Shown piece after piece: positions 24,266 through 35,648 of a stretch of 64,000 nt of DNA. The DNA is taken from NCBI RefSeq assembly GCF_003286085.1, contig NW_020825288.1, positions 1,488,001 to 1,552,000 on the forward strand, in the 5' to 3' direction. Origin of the DNA: Drosophila persimilis. Its lineage: Eukaryota > Arthropoda > Insecta > Diptera > Drosophilidae. The notes under the pieces are model-generated. The model was given only the letters and a program-made list of their open reading frames with translations, was not told the DNA's origin and ran no database searches. Both the position numbers and the translations under genes were made by a program. Each line of letters opens with the position of its first letter. Within the stretch, counting starts at the first letter, position 1.

Positions 24266-24832
24266 CTAAATATTGTAGCGCCGACGGCAGTCCTTCATGG
24301 CCTCGTTGAAGCCCTGGCAGACGGACAGGTCACTGTTCTCCTCGGTGCACTTGAGAAACTGCCGCAGCTCGTAGGCACAAGGACCATCTTCGACAAATTC
24401 GCCGGAACGCTGGGCCTGCACTGGCACAGGAGGCGCTGCCTGCTCCCCCTGCTGGCTCGCGGGGACGGAACTTCCGCGACCGCCGCCGAACAATCCAGTA
24501 ATGCCGGCGCCCACGGCATGACCCACGGCCGATCCGGCCGCCACGCCCGCTGCAGTGGTGGCCATGTCCTTGAACATACTGCCTGGGCCACGTCCCTTGG
24601 TTGCTGCCTCCGGCGCGGAAGCTGCGGCTGCAGCAGGTGTTGTAGCTGGTGTTGTGGCTGGTGTTGCAGCTGGTGTTGCAACTGGTGTCGACTCCTGTTT
24701 GCGTGGCTGCGTTGCTGGAAGACGGCTGCTGCTGCCTCGGGAGCTGGGAACGGGAATCGTGCAGCTGCTGTTGCTCCTGGAGCTCTGGCGACGAGCCGAT
24801 CCGCCGGATTTATCTGAACGTTGACGGGGCAT
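24266..24832 (-). CDS. CHCHD2-family twin-CX9C mitochondrial protein
   Basis: A 188-residue protein starting at the ATG at 24832; upstream in-frame codons lack an ATG. The N-terminus is Arg/Ser-rich and basic, as expected for mitochondrial targeting. Residues 50-75 form an Ala/Thr/Pro repeat. Residues 86-116 are the conserved glycine/alanine-rich central helix (M-F-K-D-M then A-T-T-A-A-G-V-A-A-G-S-A-V-G-H). The C-terminal CHCH domain has C152-X9-C162 and C172-X9-C182. CHCHD2 proteins are oxidised by the MIA40 pathway in the intermembrane space and act with MICOS and cytochrome oxidase; that is family knowledge. D. melanogaster, as I recall, has an X-linked Chchd2 and two paralogues on 3R (CG31007, CG31008). 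Position near 5-HT7 suggests this is one of the latter, often testis-biased. The coding region is one exon, and all four cysteines are intact. Confidence 0.9.
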   Translation of the reverse strand: MPRQRSDKSGGSARRQSSRSNSSCTIPVPSSRGSSSRLPATQPRKQESTPVATPAATPATTPATTPAAAAASAPEAATKGRGPGSMFKDMATTAAGVAAGSAVGHAVGAGITGLFGGGRGSSVPASQQGEQAAPPVPVQAQRSGEFVEDGPCAYELRQFLKCTEENSDLSVCQGFNEAMKDCRRRYNI

Positions 24833-27800
24833 TTTCTTACTATATTTAAGGCCAAAATCACAGACAGAAATTGAACAAATTGATGCAATGTTAAAATTAT
24901 TACTGCCTGCCGAAAACCAGAATTTCGAATGCTTGGAAATCACAAGGGATCTGATCTGGCTTCGGTATCTATAGACTCGAAGGGCACGGCCCACTCGGAT
25001 TACAGAGGATTGTCGAGTCTGCTTTCAGTTCCGAAATTCAGATCTTTCTTCGGGGCAGGTCTTGGGTGTCCAGGAGCATCCAGACATTCGATTCTACTTT
25101 ACGCTTAATGACTGCTTCATTGGATATTTGTGTCTCCAACCCTACCCCACTCGTCGAGCGTCTCATTACTTTTGACAGAGACTCGGACCCGGACTCGGAC
25201 ACGGACACAGCGGTAGCTGCCACAGAGAAATGTGGATTTCATTTGCATTTCCACTGTTGCCCAATATCTGTGGGCTGCCTCCGTTTCACGCTTTCAATTT
25301 CGGACTCAGAGTCGTACTCGAGTCCGTGTGTGTCTGCGGGTGATTGCACTTCGGATGAATTAGCCTAGTGCGGCCATGCATGGCCATGGTGCGTATGAGT
25401 AATGTGGCTACAAGGGAAGATAATTGGCGGCACTCACTTCCATTCTACTCACCTAAGTGGCTGCCTATTACACCTCCTTCTTTGATGCGACTGAAAGAGA
25501 GTGCTGCCTCAATTACAATCGAGGCAATTTTCGACCAAAGACTTTCCCCAAAAACACTATTAAATTTGCACAATACTCGTACAGCTCTTGAGCAGACCTG
25601 CCTTAAAGGATACCATTCATAACTGCAGGACTGCTGGCCTGCTGGACTCCTGTAGAATGGAAAACATTTCGAATGCGGTAAATTACAGTTAACGATTTTG
25701 TAGCACAGCAATTTGCCTTATCTCTAGATTTCTATCTATGGTTTGCAAATGTATTTCCACGTAGCTGTCCCACCATTTGTTTTGCCTGCCGTGCCACGGG
25801 TAGGCGTCTAGCCACCCAGTCCTGGCCCTTGTGCAGACCCCATCCCCCCTTACGGTCGGTCATTGGCTAGAACGAAACGAAAGCCATTGTGGTGGTCGGC
25901 GTGTGTGCTTTGAGGCCTGGACAGCGAATGTAGGAGCCGCCATAAAGGTGTTGAAATAACTGCTGCACAAACGGAGTTGTTTTTCCATTTCTTTTTGTTT
26001 GCCTTCCCTTCTGTGATTTTCTTGGCTTTTGTTTTGCGATTGCAGCTTTTCCAGCCCACCAATTGTTATGCCGTTTTATGGTTATTGTTGTGCTGGTGGC
26101 GGGTCGCAATGCAAATTGCCGGCACATAATTATGTCGCAGCCAGAGCCAAGGAATGGCAAAGGAATACCGACCTAACACTAAACTTTGCTGCAAAGAATG
26201 GACAATGCGGAGTAGCACTAGTTTGGGGCATCCCAGGGCAACTTTTTGTGGATTGTTTTTTAGGTGTGAGAATTCGGAGAACTTTTCCATGTCTAATTAG
26301 CAGTGCAAAGGACTCTTCTAGCAGCAGCAACTAATTTATATAAAACTCACTTTGGCTCCTGCAGGCAATCGAAATAATAGAAAGAGAACTTTTAATTTGC
26401 CAACGCCCTTTTGCCGGCAAGGGGACACGCAATGGAAACACGGAAAACTTTTAGAGAAACAGAGCCAGAGACAGAGACAGAGGTACCCACTCGTAGTGTG
26501 ACCGGACTGTTCCGTACCCTCGGCCAAATCAGATACTAATTGCATTATCCTTGTGTACTGATGATGGCTGGCCCACGATAAGAAAGCAATTTCAATCTGC
26601 CACCACTCCAGGCATCCAGCAATCAATGAAAAGTCTCTTGAATGGCGGAGCGGATCCTTTTAGGGTATGCGCAGGGGTGCGACTGCACTGAGCTTTCATC
26701 GAGTGTCAGGTCCGCCTGCAGTTGCATTTCCTGCTCCTTGACTAATGATCGCGTGCCAATGCGATGGCAAACTGCCACTTGGACAGTCGGAAGGTCCTGA
26801 GAATGGAGCCGAGAGTACTACTCACCAGCAATGCAAGCAGTGCAAGCAGTTCACGCACGTACTCCCCCGGAGCTCCTTGAGGACAGGCAAACAAATGAAT
26901 TTAAGATTTCAGCGGGATCGAAGCCATTTTTTAAGCTCAACAAACGGAGGGCCGCTCTTAATTATATTTCCATTTCCCATTTCTTTTTCCCTTTGCTTAT
27001 TCGGAAGGAAAACTTTGCCCTGAACCTAAGCTGAAAATTAATGATTGCACTTTCGAGTGAGCGCCGAAAGGCGAAAGGATGGATGCACGGGGACTTCATC
27101 TTACAACTTTGTAATGTGCAGATTAAAATTTGTCTGCCTCTTGGGCAGCCGTCTTCTGCTTTCTACTTTCTACTTTCTGCTGAGTTTTACACTTTTTCTT
27201 CTTTATGAAGTGCGCGGCGAGAGCTGCCCAGAGGCCCATGCCTCAGAGCCTCCTCTTTAATGTTTAAGTGGCCGCAAAAGAAGTTTTTAATGAAAATAAA
27301 TCATCTGCACACTTGACTGCCTACACAGCGCATACATAAGGACTCCTACTAACCTACTCTCTCTGAGGAGCGACGACTATGCTCCACTGCCACGCAACTG
27401 CCGTTCCACGGGGGGATTTATGGACTCCAGTTTGACATCCAATATAAATCAGGGCCCCCGGCGACACTCTGGCAATGCAATTAGGTACTGTTCCAAATTA
27501 TACCAGATCACGAAACGGATTCCCATGCCCCCAGGGCACGGGTTAGAGACTAATTGGGTCCAAGGGCCATTGCGATAGACAATTCCTCTTCATGGCCCTG
27601 CTCCTGTTCTGGCCACAGGTGTTTATTTAATTAATTTACATAAATCAACTATACTACACACACTCGACTCGACTCGCATACGTTAGGGCTTATCGTTTGT
27701 GCATTGCATTTAATAACTAATTAATTTTAAATCAGCTTTTTGAGCTCACCAAATTATTTACACTAATTAAACGAAGGCCAAATCCCAGCGAAAATAAACA

Positions 27801-29151
27801 AAGTTAAGCCTGAACGGATCGGAATGTTTGTGGCGGTGCACATTGCTCATTGCACACATTGCGTATGCGCAATGTCTGGATTACACTGGCGTATACTTAA
27901 TCAAAATGTTATCGTCCAACTCTTTGGAGCACCAATGTTTAAGGTGTTCTTTAAATATTCACTTTTACCAGGTCCGGTTACTAATTGCCAACGTCAGCAG
28001 CAAATTCCTCACTCGAAAATTTGGCAAAATAAATTGCAAAAAGGCAAATAAATAATGCACACTTAAGGCGGCCAAGAAAAGCAGCCGTGACGGGACGGGC
28101 AACATGCAAATAACGCCCGGCTTTTTCGGCCCCGGCAAATCACTTTGAGTTATTGTATTTAGCCTTCAACACGGCCAAAAAGCGCAAAGTAAAACAAGTA
28201 GATACCTGAGACTACAGTGTCTCGACAGGGCGATACTTGGTACTCCTCGAGGGACACCACTCTGAACGAAGTTCTCGACCAGCACAGGGAGGAGGGACAT
28301 CCTTTTATAACCAATTACTGGCAAAGAAATAACGGGTCCTTCTTAGACCTGGTTTTTCCCGTTCAGGCTGTAATAAATTTCCTTCTTTCGTGGCAGCCAA
28401 CATACCCTTCAACCCGCACAAGTACCGTGTATAATAAATATTTTAAAGCTTGAACATGAACACACACTCAGACACTCCGGCACTCAGACACAAAGTCAGA
28501 GGCATAGGCAGAGGCAGAGGCAGTGGCACACGGGAAAGGTGTCTAACAGCCACGCACTTTGGGCGATGATTGATATGGCTGCCATGGGGCCGTGCCGAAG
28601 GGGGGAAGCTCTCCCAGCCAGCCCCTTTTCCTACCTCCCTACCACCCCACCCCCCGACCCCACACTGCCCAAATAAAGAAAACGTCGAGTGTCAAAGTTT
28701 TTGTGCGCGCTTAGCGCATTTGATGAATTGTTAAAAGAAAATCGCGCGTATGTGTAAACAGCATGGTCTACGACAAAGAGTGAGAGATTTTTGCGGGGGC
28801 GGAGTGACTGTGTGTGTGTGCTGTGTGTGTGAGTGTGAAAATCAACAGTGCCAGCCAAAAGGAAAGAAAAAAGAATGAACGTGCGACGTGCGAGGCTTTT
28901 GAAGCTGCCGACGACCGACAACCGACCAAATGGCGGAAGCCCCAACACCCCGACACCCCAACACCCCCAACAGCTGCTGATGATGATGGCGGCTGATGTC
29001 GGCAAACAGTCGTTGGGTGGAAGGAAAGCCATTGAAAAGGAAATCACTGACTGGTTAATGCCCTATCCGATAGAGAGCCCCTTTGCAGGAATGTCATTTG
29101 AACTTTAGAAAACATTTCGAAATTACGAGTTTCATTCGAAAGCAAACTGAA
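24833..29151. other. non-coding stretch upstream of the 442-residue gene
   Basis: No convincing gene was found. The stretch includes GGACTC/GAGTCC-rich sequence at 25180-25326 with an inverted arm pair (25301-25307 and 25320-25326). It also holds a weak minus-strand exon-like unit at 25453-25490, and an inverted repeat CATTGCG/CGCAATG at 27857-27874. The short leader of the plus-strand gene probably starts near an initiator-like TCATTC at 29132-29137. Confidence 0.5.
27857..27874. repeat. inverted repeat with C/EBP-like half sites
   Basis: CATTGCG and CGCAATG form 7-bp perfect arms around a 4-nt spacer. Each arm resembles a bZIP C/EBP half site (ATTGCG). The left arm overlaps the recurrent 9-mer ATTGCGTAT. 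Confidence 0.7.
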
Positions 29152-30480
29152 ATGGAGAGACGAGTAAGGTCCTCGGGGAGGGAGAGTCGTCAAGGTAAGG
29201 GAGCGCCTGCAAAGGAATCCAACAAGAAATGGAAGGATTGCGGTCACGGCAAGACCTTGCACATCTCTGAGTATGGTCCTTTTGTGGTCAGGACTTGCCC
29301 AAAGAAACCCCTCTCGGAATACAAGTTAAAGCGAGCGCGTTACCCTATGATGCTGGGAATGTCCAGCCAAAAGATCAGCAAATCCAAAATAAGTTTAACC
29401 CTCGAAAAGCCCCCAATGCTGGCGACATCCTCCCAGTCAGAGTTGGATCTGTTCAAGTTGGATACGATGATTGATAGGATCTGGAGCGACTTGGTGGACA
29501 AGCACGCGCGACTGATCAAGGCCGGCAAGAGACCGGAGGAAGTGGTGGACAGTCTGAAGTCGCGCTACATTCAGCAAACTCAGCGGGTACTGCTGAATGC
29601 AGCGGGATCGATCACCAAGCCGGCGGTGGGAAGAACCCGAATGTCGAACCCAGCCTACGTCACGCACAGACAGCTCGTCGAGCAGCAAATGGAGTGGCTG
29701 TCCACGAAGAAGGTGGCCAAGAAGCTATACCTCCTGAAAGAACTCCTGGAGCAGAAAAGGATGCCCCAGGGCAAGCAGGATCGCCGGATGCTGGAGGAGT
29801 ACGGGGACTCCAGCCAGCACTACAACGGCTTGCTGATGGTCTTCAACAAGGAGATTCCCGTGGATCAGCGCAACCACCAGATGGACACCATTTCGAAAAC
29901 CTTCAAAACGATTATGGATCAACTGGACGACTACGCAAGTCGCTCGAGGATGCAAAGCTCCAATGGCAGCATCTTGAGCAAGGATAGCGACGGCCAAGAG
30001 CCTCAGCTTGAGGTGAAGACCCTAATTACCCTCGAGAACATAGAGGCCACGCGGGCCGAGTGGATGCAGTACTTTGCGGATCGCACGAGGACGCCCTTCG
30101 AGCAGAAACTGTCCGCCATCCGCCTGCAGCGTAAGGAAGCTCTGATTGCCGAGAAAATGGAGCTGAAACGAATCAAGATGGAAAAGCGGAAGGAGTTCCT
30201 GGACCACCGACCCCTCACCGAGCTATACAACAATCCCCGGCTCACCCATCGCATGCGGCAGGTGCTCGCGGAACGTGCCGAGCAGGCACGTCGCCAGGCC
30301 GCACAGTCACAGTCACAGTCACCGTCAGAGTCGGTTCATGTTCATCCGAAGAACAAGCCTCGACGACCGCGGAGTTCCGCGAAACGCCTGAGCATTTCCG
30401 ATGTTGTGCTGAAGACCATGGAAGAACGCGGCAGCTGCTGCAAGTGCCAATGGATTCCGAGGTGGATCAAGATATCTTGA
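29152..30480 (+). CDS. unrecognised basic 442-residue protein
   Basis: A single-exon ORF of 442 residues. I chose the ATG at 29152 because the frame upstream offers only a TTG and because GAAATGG is a fair start context. An initiator-like TCATTC lies 18 nt upstream. The protein is strongly basic with no signal peptide or membrane span. Residues 1-90 are Lys/Arg-rich and probably disordered. Residues 96-200 and 290-385 are predicted by eye to be helical and charged, with an E/K/R-rich segment at 330-350 that could form a coiled coil. A short Ser-Gln repeat lies at about 385-391, and a CCKC cluster at 429-432 sits close to the C-terminus. Codon use is clearly coding, with many G/C third positions. 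I recognise no domain. Nested single-exon basic genes of this kind are often testis-expressed in flies, but that is inference. Donor-like GTAAGG sequences near 29165 and 29195 leave alternative splicing possible. Confidence 0.85.
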   Translation: MERRVRSSGRESRQGKGAPAKESNKKWKDCGHGKTLHISEYGPFVVRTCPKKPLSEYKLKRARYPMMLGMSSQKISKSKISLTLEKPPMLATSSQSELDLFKLDTMIDRIWSDLVDKHARLIKAGKRPEEVVDSLKSRYIQQTQRVLLNAAGSITKPAVGRTRMSNPAYVTHRQLVEQQMEWLSTKKVAKKLYLLKELLEQKRMPQGKQDRRMLEEYGDSSQHYNGLLMVFNKEIPVDQRNHQMDTISKTFKTIMDQLDDYASRSRMQSSNGSILSKDSDGQEPQLEVKTLITLENIEATRAEWMQYFADRTRTPFEQKLSAIRLQRKEALIAEKMELKRIKMEKRKEFLDHRPLTELYNNPRLTHRMRQVLAERAEQARRQAAQSQSQSPSESVHVHPKNKPRRPRSSAKRLSISDVVLKTMEERGSCCKCQWIPRWIKIS

Positions 30481-33400
30481 GAGGAGAGACGATAGATTAT
30501 TCGACGAAAAATCATTTTGATCTTTGATCTTTTGTGCCGCAATATTTAAACTTTATTCAACAAATTAAGCAGCAAAATTCAGCAAGTTGGTATCTTATGT
30601 ATCTTCTGTGTGCATTTCGTGATAAAGCAAACATAATTTCTTCCATAATTCTTTTCTTAGTCATGCCATCTGCATCCCCGATAGGCGTAGGGTATGTCCT
30701 GGCAGGCAAACCTTTGCTGGCTCTTCACTTTTAATCTGTCTTAGACTGACTAATACACACACACACGGACACGCACACATGCGAGTATGCATATGTGTGC
30801 TGTCATTCCCCCATTTTTCTCCCACACAGTCGCAGTCTTCCTGGTATTTACTTGGATTCTGCGTAGGCACCTAATCCTTGTCAGAGAAGCCACATTCAGT
30901 CTGTGTGTGTGTGTGCTCTTCAAGAGGCAAATGAAACGACACTAATACACACAGACGCACACACACGTGCTGACAGATACACCCACACGCTCAGACATCA
31001 CATCAAATCATCAATCACATGCTTTGGTGATTCATTGAGAAGCTTTTCCTTTTTGCTTTTGGATGGATCCTCCTCGTGCCGCCTGTGCTTCTGCTGTTGA
31101 CGCTCTCAAAAGGGGAGTAGGATGCGGCAGGAGGGGGTCTTCATTGGGCAATCATGTTAATAATCCCGCAAGATGTTGGCCACCAGCCATTAGCCTGGCC
31201 ATTAGGCCTGTTATGCCTTGTACCTCCTTCCCTCTGCCCTTTTGCCAGGCAATTAATTTAAACAGTTTTAAAGCAGACAGCAACAGCAGTGCCAGAAACA
31301 ATAATACGAAGTAGGGAATCGATGGATCCATTGGGAATCGATCCCAACCATCTCTCCGGCAACAAATTGGTTCGCTTCTCTCATCTGCCGAATACTTTCT
31401 GAGGTATGCAGTGCTTTCTTCCTGACCCTCACGCACATTTCCACGAATAAATTATTTGTATCCTTGACCCCCTCTGAAAAACTCCAAAGAGAACCAAAAG
31501 AAAAACTAAACGAAGCAGCGCGAAGCGAAACGAAACGCAACACTAAACACACACAAAGCAAAAAAGGGAATTTGTTTATTTTGATTTTTGGAAAATCAAT
31601 TTTGGATTCGTGTTTATTTTCGATGTGGTTATCCGGCGAACAGCCATTGGCAGAGTAAACAAATCGACGCTTTTTTGCGCAGATGCCACAAACAGACACA
31701 GACACAGCCCTGCCCCTCCCTCGAAATGTGCAAAAGGTAAATATATATAACTAAAAAAAAATATATATATATGTGTACGTGTACGTGTACTCGGTACACC
31801 TGTCCGTATATCTGGGTTTTGGGTGCCATTAATGTCACAAGTGTAATTGTTTTTTAATCGCATTGATAGCAGCAGCAGCACCCGCCGCCAAAAGCAAATT
31901 CCGTTCACAAAATTATTTCGAGTGTGCGCTAAAACCACTTGAAAACCGCCAAGAGCTTCGAAACTGACCCAAAAAAACAAGAACAAGTGGGAATGGGAAT
32001 AGGAATAGGAGTAGGTACTATTTGTACTCGTACTTGTACTCGTACTCGTGTGAGTGTCGTGCCGTGAGTGTTAATGCTCATAAACTAACAAAGACAAAGA
32101 GCGTTAGAGAGCGGCAGAGAACGGTAAAGGTAGAAGAGCAATTGACTTAAGCTGTCTACTTACACACACAAAAACTACAACTAAAATGCCGCTCACACAC
32201 GAAAAAGAAATACAGCGAAAATGGCGATACAAAAATTTACATAATGCCCCGGCGAAGCGGCAAAAATGGAAAAAGAAATACGGCTACAGCGAGCAGAGTG
32301 TAAATGTGGATGGGTGGCAAGTGACTGGCAAATGGCAAGTGACACTTGAGCGAGTGCTTCTCGGAAAGCGGAAAAGCGACGCGCCGGAGTAATGGCGGAT
32401 GGGTGACCATCAAAGGGATAGGCGAAAAGTGTCCCCCCCCCGCACAGGGGCATTCTGAGGAAATTAAACTCTGCTGAGGAGTGGAGAGTCCTACTTTGAA
32501 GGTTCGGCCAAGCTCTTCCCTTATCCAACGGAAAGTTAAAGTTTATATCTGCAAAACGAACAAGATTAAAGTTGGAAAATAATACCCAGCCCAGCTACTG
32601 TCCAACTACTTATCGTAGATACTCCAGATGTAATCAAAGTTCACTTCTAATGGCTGCTAATGGCGCCGCCCTCCATTTATGTACTTTTCCTGGCCCTCTT
32701 CTCCCTTGTGCCTGTGTTCTGTAAAATGCATTATATCAGTTTTGCTTGGGGCTCCGGCTCCAGCCCGAGCCCCAGCCTTCCCGGGATATCCTTATGTACC
32801 CCGGATACATATCTTTATGTGCATAAACTTGGTCATATAGATATGTTTCAGCAGCCTGGAGTCGGGTTTTAATAAGCACTGCCTGAGAGTGGAGAGAGTG
32901 GAGTGGTGGATACATGGCCATCAGTGTAGAACGTGCCACAAGCACCACATTGTAAGATTTGATAAAAAGCCATAAAAAGAAAACCAGAACCAGAACCAGA
33001 AGCATAACGGAGTCAAGACAAGGCAAAGCAGAGCAAAACTTAAGGCCAGAGACCAGGCCAAGACTATAAAATAATAATGAAGTCAATTTCAATGATGTTG
33101 TTGTGGCAGGAACATCAGCAACAACCACTTCCCTTAACCCTGAATCGCTGCTGTGGACAGCTGAGGGCAACAGCAACAGCAACAACAACACAAACATCAT
33201 TATCCAAAGAAAAAACAAACAATGCCTCACGACACATGATTTCCTGCTGGCAGCCATTTCTGGCCATGTCTTGCCTTTCCGGTCTGGGCGTCGTCTTTCG
33301 TCGTTTCCCTAAAAGGTAGCGCTTAAAATTTCCCCCTTTTTTTTGGCAATTATCTTATGATTTTCATTGTTGTTTTCAACAAGTCCCTTAAATAGGCTAC

Positions 33401-35616
33401 ATATCAACCCCAAATTTAAATAGTAAGATGAGTAACGCCCATACATTTCTGTGGTGCAGGTGGTGGGGTCACGGCTCTCTTAGCACTTGAGCAGAGAGTA
33501 GAGTAGTATTTTTTAGAGTATCGAATGTTCGTCGTTCCGCTCCAGTTTTCCCTCCTGTTTGTTTTCGCTGTAAAACTTATAACCAATCGTACCTATTTAC
33601 CACGCCCACGCCTCTACGATAGTTATTTAATGGCACACGAAAGTAAACATTTATGCCATTAATGGCAAAAGGTGACCAAGGCGAAGACGAAGACGGCTAA
33701 GAGCAGGACCGGGGAGGGCTAAAAGTGTTGGCTGAGCTGTCAGTTGGAAGATTGGTCGCATTTACGGATAGTAGTTTTCGTATTCACAAACTTTTCAAGG
33801 CGAACTTTTAAATGTTCTTTCTTGACCACGAAACTTGCGCAGAACTTCTAAAGGAGCAATCGAAATGCAGAAGAAATAAACTCGCAGCAGCTCTTTGAAC
33901 AAACTGTCTCGTAATGCCTCTTCCAAGGAATAGTCCAATTATATTTCCCAATTCAGAGGCATTACATGGCAGTTTCCCCACTAATTGGGGGGCAGCTGTC
34001 CTTTTCGCCAACCTATCAGGAGGTAAAACAGGGCAAAATCAAGGCACCCCTTGAGTGCCTAAGCGTGTTAGTGTCAAGCGGCTTATCTATTATCATTCGG
34101 TTGCATTTCCAACGAGGGGCAGAGGAGCAGAACAGAACAGAAGAGAACATCGCCTAAGTAAACCTTTGTCTGGCAGGGTTGGGGCTTCATTACGCTTGAT
34201 TTCTTCTGGACACACTCCAGAGGAGCTCTGTCCGAGCGTCATAATGCCTTGTGTCTGTGAGAAGTCATATGAATGCTACTTCCACTGCTGTTGCCAGCCA
34301 AACAATGGTTGCGAGCTCTCGTCATTCAGTCTGGGATTGGAATGGGACAGGGACTGAAGGCTGGGGCTGGAGGATGGAGGATGGCGTGCCGCCGACAGGA
34401 TGTGGTCACAGGATGCGAACAGGCTGCCTGAGGACTTGGCTGGCACTGCAGTCGAGTGACCAGCCCAATGACTGACACCACAGAAGCAGAGCATGGCAGA
34501 GCAAGAGGAGCAGGCCACTGGGTAAACAGTTCTGGCCACATAATGAACTGAAGGACTGCCGTCTCCTCATCTCCACCTGTTGAGGGGAGTGCTGTTGTTG
34601 TTGTTGTAGCTGTAGCACACTTTTTGCACATTTACCAAGTTTATGTAATTTACACAGGCCCGTCAACAGTCACACGTCTCGCTGCGTCCTCCAGCCCCGC
34701 TCCCTCCCTCCCCCCGCATGCAGGGCTCTTTCCATTTAAATGCTCTAGTTCCTCCGAGCTGCATTCCGCCTGTGCTCCATGTTGCCAGTGTGCAAACCAC
34801 AAGCGTTTCGTTTCGGTCTGAATAATTGACCAAAGGACGGAAAAAAAGGCGGACGAAAATGTATATCTAGAGGGAAAAAATGCTGGACCACAGCAAAGGC
34901 AAGGACAGAGCGAAACAAATGAATAAACAAAATTTATGAAGCACACCGCAGAGTTAAGCGGAGCGGTGTCCTCCGGGCTTGGGATTTAAACTCTGCATAA
35001 AAGATCTATCCATAAATCGGCTCTAACTATTGGGGGACTATCTAAGTGAAGGAAATGCATGGTTGATGGAAACCATTGAGGAGCCTAACCCATCAGAACT
35101 GTCCCTCAAGGTGAGACAGTACTGTTCCGGAAAAAACAAAACATATTTCCCCTTCATATTCGTATTTCAAACAAGAAAGTGGATAGCAAATGGTGTATGG
35201 ATGGAGGGGGTGGGGGGTCGGTCTGTTCTGGCAGGCACGTAACTAATTTATTTATGTATTTCTCATTCGCCGCATTCACACAAAGGACCCTTCTGCTCTT
35301 GCCCACAGGCACATTAGCCACAACGGATGTTGGCCTTTTCATGCTCTGTTGACCGGACGAACGAATGAATCGTTCTGGGGGCAAACAAGTGGGACTCGAC
35401 GAGTGGGGCTCGACGAGTGGAGCCGAGACTGACCAACCGAAATGTCAATAAATTCATATGAAGTTATCTCTTCCAGACAGCTTAATGCGTATTTTTATGG
35501 CCTAATCTAGAGTCAAATTTTTCTTGCGCTCCGCTCGAGTGGAATGTGCCTTTGAGGTCCCGAGCTCCCAAGTCCCAAATGCCGCCATAGTCAAATTCAC
35601 AGACGCCCGGACTCAC

Positions 35617-35648
35617 CTTGTGGCTCCGTCTCGTATATGTAGTGTGGT
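35617..35648 (-). other. candidate 32-nt exon with strong splice sites
   Basis: On the minus strand, CTCCATCTCTTTGCAG precedes this block and AAG|GTGAGT follows it, both near consensus. A pyrimidine tract and TTAAC branch-like sequence lie further upstream. The block is on the same strand as 5-HT7 and 33 kb upstream of its coding exon. Its acceptor resembles the one at 2980. I infer a non-coding 5' exon of 5-HT7. It could instead be a chance pairing or an exon of an unseen gene. Confidence 0.35.

Noticed and set aside
32736..33257. 173-codon minus-strand ORF with a signal-peptide-like start
   Set aside because: The Leu run comes from CAA/CAG repeats read on the other strand. No family resemblance, splice or poly(A) context was found.
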